Positions 4,887 through 8,960 of a DNA stretch of 8,960 nucleotides are shown here, piece by piece (positions within the stretch are counted from its first letter, which is position 1; every line of letters starts with the position of its first letter). The position numbers were made by a program, and so were the translations under genes. The notes under the pieces were generated by a model. That model searched no databases. It worked only from the letters and a program-made list of their open reading frames with translations, and had not been told where the DNA came from. Origin of the DNA: an uncultured Muribaculum sp. (GTDB lineage Bacteria; Bacteroidota; Bacteroidia; Bacteroidales; Muribaculaceae); NCBI GenBank assembly GCA_947573015.1, contig CANPDS010000091.1:1-8960 (forward strand), given 5' to 3'.

Positions 4887-7826
4887 TCAAGGACGTTCCG
4901 CAGTGATACCATTCCAATTAAAATATTGCTCCATACCTTCACCCGACACATGTGCCGACGATTGAGATGCTCCGTTATTGTTGAAGATAAGACGGTCGGC
5001 ATAGGCAGGAATATCTACAAAATACCATAGTCCGTCGCTTGTGTCTTCGCACTTCAGCATAGCCACACCTGGCCATACGGTGGCATAAGACGCGCCATCG
5101 GTCCATGTATGCAGATACGGTTGGCTCCATCCTATTGTGTTATGATAGTAGATGCGTTTATATCCGGAAGGTATGTCATAAGGTTGTTTAAGCAATCCGG
5201 GCTGCCACTGACCGCAATAGCATGAAGCCTCCACATAATCAGGATGAGATGCATCATAGTAATTACGTCCGCCACATATACGGGATGATGTGCCGTCGGC
5301 AAATTTCATTACAATAGCCTTGGCATAGTCTCCTTTAGGACATTTTACATGCAGCACGGTCTTATACAGTCCATCCTCCATCCCCCACGATGAATATGTC
5401 TTGTTTATCGTATACATATCATTGGCATTATCAGAATTACAATGCCCGTATTTCACTTCCCACCCTATGATTTTATTCACAGAATATATCCGGAACTCCA
5501 CGTTGACAACATCAGGACGGTCATCATAAATCTTATAATACGGATCGCTCAGAGGGTCATATAATATCCACCCCTCACGGTCTTCAAAATCAAACAGCTG
5601 GATGCCCGGATCGAGGTGATGGGGACAACGGAAACGCGCCACGCCCTTCGACCCGTTTGTATTGCCGTTATTGAACATCAGCAGAGTCTCGCCAGGCTTT
5701 ATGCGCTTTACCGACTGATCGCCCGGTGAGCCTACAGTGCCGGTGTTCACTCCAGCCGCATCGGCCGCAAAGTTATAATACGCCCACCCGGGGTTGGCAG
5801 TATCGTCCACAACCATACTGCTCCCTGGGTACACACCGGAAAAACGCCATACGTAATACTCCGGTATCGACCCTCCTACTGTCTCACCAAATTGAGTATA
5901 GGCATATATATGATGTGACTTATTCCAGGAATCATCCCAATTTGATATGCCTTCAGGCAACAGATTATCATTGTATTCGGCTACCCACCAGTCGATCGCG
6001 CCCTGACGATCATTTATGGCACGGAAATGCACGCGATAATCCCCGACAGGTGGCTTTACTGTAACAGTCACCGCACATGCCATTGACACATAGCCTGCAT
6101 CAGCAGGCGCTACCGTAAACATATGATCGGTAGTAGTTACCGGATTTTTCTCTGCAGTCACAGCAAAAGTACCTATAGCCGCGTCTGGATTCTCACACCT
6201 CATATGTACCTGCGAATTGCCTTGCACATGAATATAATCCTGCATGTCAAGCCCCAGCCCACGTATGCCGCCGAGATTCGTGCGGTAACTGAATATTTTG
6301 GTATACGTAGGATGCTCATCAGCATCCTCAAGCCAGAATATCTCAGCCGACACAGGCGTGACCTCGAAAAGGGGTGTCACCTCATAGTCCACATCAAGAT
6401 ATTTACGCATGTTATTCGCCTGAAGCCATATCCGGGTGGTACCACGCGGAGGGAATGCCGACCCTTCTTTAAATGCACCGATAGGGATAGCCGGATTGAT
6501 GCCAAATGTAATTACATGTTTTTCTACATCATGTTCGGAGAGCACAATCACAGGCTTTCCTTCCAAGAGCTCATCACATCCAAGCTCCACCTCCGAAGCA
6601 TTGGAGAGATAGCCTATCGAATCATTGTCGAGCGATGTCACCGATGCACGCGTCTTGTCAACAATCAGCACAGTATGTCCGAAATCAGCCATACGCACGG
6701 GATGCCAGTCGCGCACAAGCACTTCAGCCTGCAACTCGGTTACATCCCGCGATGCTATGTGGGCGATTATCTCGTAGTAAGTACCCCGAGGCATATGCAA
6801 CGCGCCATCTCCGGCATCATTATGCCCTAAAGGTATAGTATATGCGGCTACAGACCCTACAGGTGCCGTAGACACCGTACCGTCAGCATTAGGTGAATAA
6901 GACGCATCCACAATCGAACCCTCCACGGTAAGCACCGACTCCTCGTCGGCCGAGGAGGCATATCGCTCGGGTAGATACAAAGTGCCTTGATAAAGCCATG
7001 GATCGGTATAGTGTGCGGGAGCGGCGTTACCAGCCATTATCACATCGCCGTCAGCCGAAGGGTTATCATTGCGCGTCCACACGCCAAAGTAGCGGCCGAG
7101 GGGAAGCGAGGCATCAAATGTGCCACCGCTCCAGTGCATGGCATCCATCCGCGCCGGGAGCACAAGCGGCGTCTGCGATGTCAGTTTATGCCCTGACACC
7201 GAAGTGATCATCAGTCCGGAACGTCCAAATGCATTCTTTGAATCCTCGTCAAAAATAATATTATACCGGATCTTCACACATGTGAAATGCATATTGGCAA
7301 TCACCATTCCTCCCTGTTCACCGACCACCGTATCTTCAAGCGGTTCGTAGACCATCGGCAGATTGCCTACCTCAGGCAGAGCGTCGGCTCCATGATTGAG
7401 CACAATGCCACGCAATCCGGCTTCAGTAGTAGCTCCGGCACATTCCGGGACATTAGCCACAACATATACCCTATAACGGCCTACCGGAATATTATCAATA
7501 CGATATTCCTTATATTTCTCCTCAGCGCTCTCAGCTGCCGATGGAGGCGGAGTGAGACGTCCGCTACGTACGGCGCCCTCCTCTCCTACCGGGAAGATGA
7601 AGTAACGCAGATCTGCGATGCGTCGCTCCTCATCAGTTGCCGGCGACAGCTCGTCGGGCGAACCCACAATACCGGCACGCGAAGAAGTGCCTCCGGCTAT
7701 AAGAGCCAACGTAATGCTTCCGGGCGAAGAGGCACATATATCGGGCTCCTCCACGGCCGTACATCCACAAAGCGACAGCACCACTCCCAACAATGTGAGA
7801 TAGACAAGATTGCGCAGATACACCAT
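4887..7826 (-). CDS. Large fimbrillin-like tip lipoprotein with tandem C-terminal starch-binding-like modules
   Basis: A 979-residue exported lipoprotein, likely the tip adhesin or a large accessory subunit of the fimbria anchored by its upstream neighbour. The start at 7824-7826 gives a signal peptide ending in lipobox LCGC (Cys22), 14 nt after the anchor gene. The N-terminal region (about 36-380) is fimbrillin-like: a first strand (SITLALIAG), the loop SSRAG with Arg50, then RIADLRYFIFPVG, and a closing strand pattern with YYEIIAHI and VRDW (W374). Residues about 380-635 read as Ig-like beta-sandwiches, possibly DUF4906-like. The C-terminal third appears to hold three related modules: about 636-747 (VWRFSGVYPGSSM, LLMFNNG), a divergent one at about 776-872 (cysteine-rich, MKFADG), and about 887-979 (IGWSQPY, W908, WPG 918-920, IFNNNG). 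The last is the clearest CBM26-like copy. Fimbrial membership is solid from context. The module calls rest on motif reading alone. Confidence 0.8.
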   Translation of the reverse strand: MVYLRNLVYLTLLGVVLSLCGCTAVEEPDICASSPGSITLALIAGGTSSRAGIVGSPDELSPATDEERRIADLRYFIFPVGEEGAVRSGRLTPPPSAAESAEEKYKEYRIDNIPVGRYRVYVVANVPECAGATTEAGLRGIVLNHGADALPEVGNLPMVYEPLEDTVVGEQGGMVIANMHFTCVKIRYNIIFDEDSKNAFGRSGLMITSVSGHKLTSQTPLVLPARMDAMHWSGGTFDASLPLGRYFGVWTRNDNPSADGDVIMAGNAAPAHYTDPWLYQGTLYLPERYASSADEESVLTVEGSIVDASYSPNADGTVSTAPVGSVAAYTIPLGHNDAGDGALHMPRGTYYEIIAHIASRDVTELQAEVLVRDWHPVRMADFGHTVLIVDKTRASVTSLDNDSIGYLSNASEVELGCDELLEGKPVIVLSEHDVEKHVITFGINPAIPIGAFKEGSAFPPRGTTRIWLQANNMRKYLDVDYEVTPLFEVTPVSAEIFWLEDADEHPTYTKIFSYRTNLGGIRGLGLDMQDYIHVQGNSQVHMRCENPDAAIGTFAVTAEKNPVTTTDHMFTVAPADAGYVSMACAVTVTVKPPVGDYRVHFRAINDRQGAIDWWVAEYNDNLLPEGISNWDDSWNKSHHIYAYTQFGETVGGSIPEYYVWRFSGVYPGSSMVVDDTANPGWAYYNFAADAAGVNTGTVGSPGDQSVKRIKPGETLLMFNNGNTNGSKGVARFRCPHHLDPGIQLFDFEDREGWILYDPLSDPYYKIYDDRPDVVNVEFRIYSVNKIIGWEVKYGHCNSDNANDMYTINKTYSSWGMEDGLYKTVLHVKCPKGDYAKAIVMKFADGTSSRICGGRNYYDASHPDYVEASCYCGQWQPGLLKQPYDIPSGYKRIYYHNTIGWSQPYLHTWTDGASYATVWPGVAMLKCEDTSDGLWYFVDIPAYADRLIFNNNGASQSSAHVSGEGMEQYFNWNGITAERP

Positions 7827-7840
7827 ACCGACCTACAAGT

Positions 7841-8929
7841 TTAATTAAACGTTACGTTCTGTATATGTTTCGCCCATGCCGCTATGGATATGGATAGATT
7901 CACATACTCCCAGGTATCACCACGCAGGAAAAAGTCGAGTTTATAATCATGCTCGCGGTCAAGAAACTCCTGAGGAGTATAATTATAATACTCAAATGCA
8001 CCACGGCCCTGCGCCAGATAGTCAGGAAGATTTATCTGCGCCACCATACGTCCGGAAGGTATATGGCGAATGGAGAGCATAGCGTTTTTATCATTATCCG
8101 ACATGAGCGGATAGTGTATCACCCGGTTGAAACTGAGGGCAGCATGAGCCGTGCGCTCAAGCACAACCACCTCATCCGATGTACTGCGTGAGCCTTCCGA
8201 AGTAAATTCTGTATTCCACACTGCATAGGGGGTATAGGTAAGCACCTCATCGGGAATCAACGAATTATCGTGTGCGATATGGCCATTATCGGCAGTAATA
8301 GTTATTTCATAGTCAGAGATATCAATATCAGCCGGAGCATCAAGCTGATGAAGGCTTATTGTCAGTTCCTTTGTGTCGCGCACAAGCGATATCTTCTGCG
8401 TGGCTGCCTGCATATCTTTCACTTCAAGAAGTTCTGTGCCCATACCATGCCAAAGAGTATCGAGGGGCACCCCCTGATGAGCCACCCTACCTCCGTCACG
8501 ATCAAGAATCACATTAAGATCCGGACGGGAATGGGTTCCCGAGATCATTTGTGTACGACGGTATTTAGCACCGGGTGCTGCGAGACACTCCTCATGACTT
8601 TTCTGATGGGCTATGGCAATAAACTGATATTTCCCGGGGGCAATATCAAGATGCATACGGTAAGCATGACTGGCCAAAGGAGAAGCCACATCCGAGTTGG
8701 CCTCCTCCTGCTGCATAAGGAAATTGCCATTTTCATCAAATACATACACAGTAATACCTCCCACATGGTCAGAAAACATATCGGCCCGCTGAATATTATA
8801 GTCGTAGACAAACTCAAGATCGACGCCTGACGGACACGGATCAAGATCATCGTGTACCATTGAGCAACCGGCAGGTATCACCGATGTAAGGAGCAACATT
8901 GTAAAATATATGTAAGTCCGGAGTGACAT
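7841..8929 (-). CDS. FimB/Mfa2-family fimbrial anchor lipoprotein
   Basis: A 362-residue outer-membrane lipoprotein of the FimB/Mfa2 family, which anchors Bacteroidia type V fimbriae to the cell surface and limits their length. The start at 8927-8929 gives a signal peptide with lipobox PAGC (Cys22). Family hallmarks follow: DDLDPCPSGVDLEFVYDYN (residues 27-45) and the adjacent strand ITVYVFDENGNFL (59 onward), then a second beta-sandwich. The protein ends in the typical anchor pattern with YKLDFFL, W340 and AAWAKHI (W352). The length is normal for the family. Unlike its two downstream neighbours it has no Ser-Arg-Ala loop after the first strand, consistent with an anchor that keeps its lipid. 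It is the first gene of the operon visible here. Only 31 bp of upstream sequence remain, so the promoter and any preceding fimbrillin gene lie outside the window. Confidence 0.92.
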   Translation of the reverse strand: MSLRTYIYFTMLLLTSVIPAGCSMVHDDLDPCPSGVDLEFVYDYNIQRADMFSDHVGGITVYVFDENGNFLMQQEEANSDVASPLASHAYRMHLDIAPGKYQFIAIAHQKSHEECLAAPGAKYRRTQMISGTHSRPDLNVILDRDGGRVAHQGVPLDTLWHGMGTELLEVKDMQAATQKISLVRDTKELTISLHQLDAPADIDISDYEITITADNGHIAHDNSLIPDEVLTYTPYAVWNTEFTSEGSRSTSDEVVVLERTAHAALSFNRVIHYPLMSDNDKNAMLSIRHIPSGRMVAQINLPDYLAQGRGAFEYYNYTPQEFLDREHDYKLDFFLRGDTWEYVNLSISIAAWAKHIQNVTFN

Positions 8930-8947
8930 GATATATATGTGGTAATG

Positions 8948-8959
8948 ACAGAAATCTGT
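8948..8959. repeat. Short inverted repeat upstream of the fimbrial anchor gene
   Basis: ACAGA and TCTGT are separated by two bases, forming a perfect five-base inverted repeat about 20 bp before the anchor start codon. It could be half of an operator or simply chance. The window ends directly after it, so its context cannot be judged. No TAnnTTTG promoter box is visible in the 31 bp before the gene. Confidence 0.2.
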
Positions 8960-8960
8960 A

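Noticed and set aside
4886..5002. Longer N-terminus for the 845-aa protein starting at 5002
   Set aside because: It would overlap the upstream gene by over 100 bp and put 39 residues before a perfect lipoprotein signal peptide. The ATG at 4885 is preferred.
6123..6830. 235-codon open frame on the plus strand
   Set aside because: It lies fully antisense to the 979-aa lipoprotein gene. Its translation is rich in His, Arg and Ser with no domain pattern, and the sense gene is clearly real.
6939..6957. Perfect seven-base inverted repeat CTCCTCG/CGAGGAG with a five-base loop
   Set aside because: It lies inside the 979-aa coding sequence and encodes a Ser/Asp/Glu-rich loop. There is no U-tract or regulatory context, so it is likely a by-product of codon composition.
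8270..8830. 186-codon open frame on the plus strand
   Set aside because: Antisense to the well-recognised FimB/Mfa2-like gene, with no recognisable protein features.
1..8960. CRISPR arrays, tRNAs, insertion sequences or integrase attachment sites
   Set aside because: I looked for direct-repeat arrays, cloverleaf-like segments, transposase motifs and flanking inverted repeats on both strands and saw none.

Overview
The window looks like chromosomal DNA from a member of the Bacteroidales, plausibly a gut Muribaculaceae-type organism. Family-level placement is inference. The evidence is a Bacteroidota-type promoter (TTTG, 20 bp, TAnnTTTG), start sites without a clear Shine-Dalgarno sequence, S12, S7 and EF-G proteins of ordinary bacterial type, and a lipoprotein set of the FimB/Mfa2 fimbrial class that is characteristic of this phylum. 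All six genes lie on the minus strand, so transcription runs from the right edge to the left.

Right and centre (about 8929 down to 2348): a three-gene operon for a type V (Bacteroidia) fimbria. It begins with a FimB/Mfa2-like outer-membrane anchor lipoprotein (7841-8929). A 979-residue lipoprotein (4887-7826) follows after 14 bp, and an 845-residue lipoprotein (2348-4885) follows after a 1-nt gap. The two large proteins have fimbrillin-like N-terminal regions with a shared Ser-Arg-Ala site, and they look like tip or accessory subunits. Both end in a module that reads like a family-26 starch-binding module (CBM26). The 979-residue protein appears to carry two more, divergent, copies just upstream. 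My reading is a glycan-binding (probably alpha-glucan-binding) fimbrial tip built on an anchor encoded in the same operon. No major stalk fimbrillin is encoded in the window.

Junction (2084-2347): a strong intrinsic terminator with an 8-U tract, and a possible weaker one just before it, end the fimbrial operon. The promoter of the ribosomal operon lies immediately downstream. It gives an rpsL leader of roughly 130 nt containing a small hairpin.

Left (2083 down to 1): the str operon in the standard order rpsL (S12), rpsG (S7), fusA (EF-G). fusA is cut by the left window edge after 336 codons. The 166-bp rpsL-rpsG gap holds a hairpin that could take part in autoregulation. The fimbrial operon thus sits directly upstream of a highly conserved housekeeping operon, an unexpected neighbour that may mark an accessory insertion at this locus.
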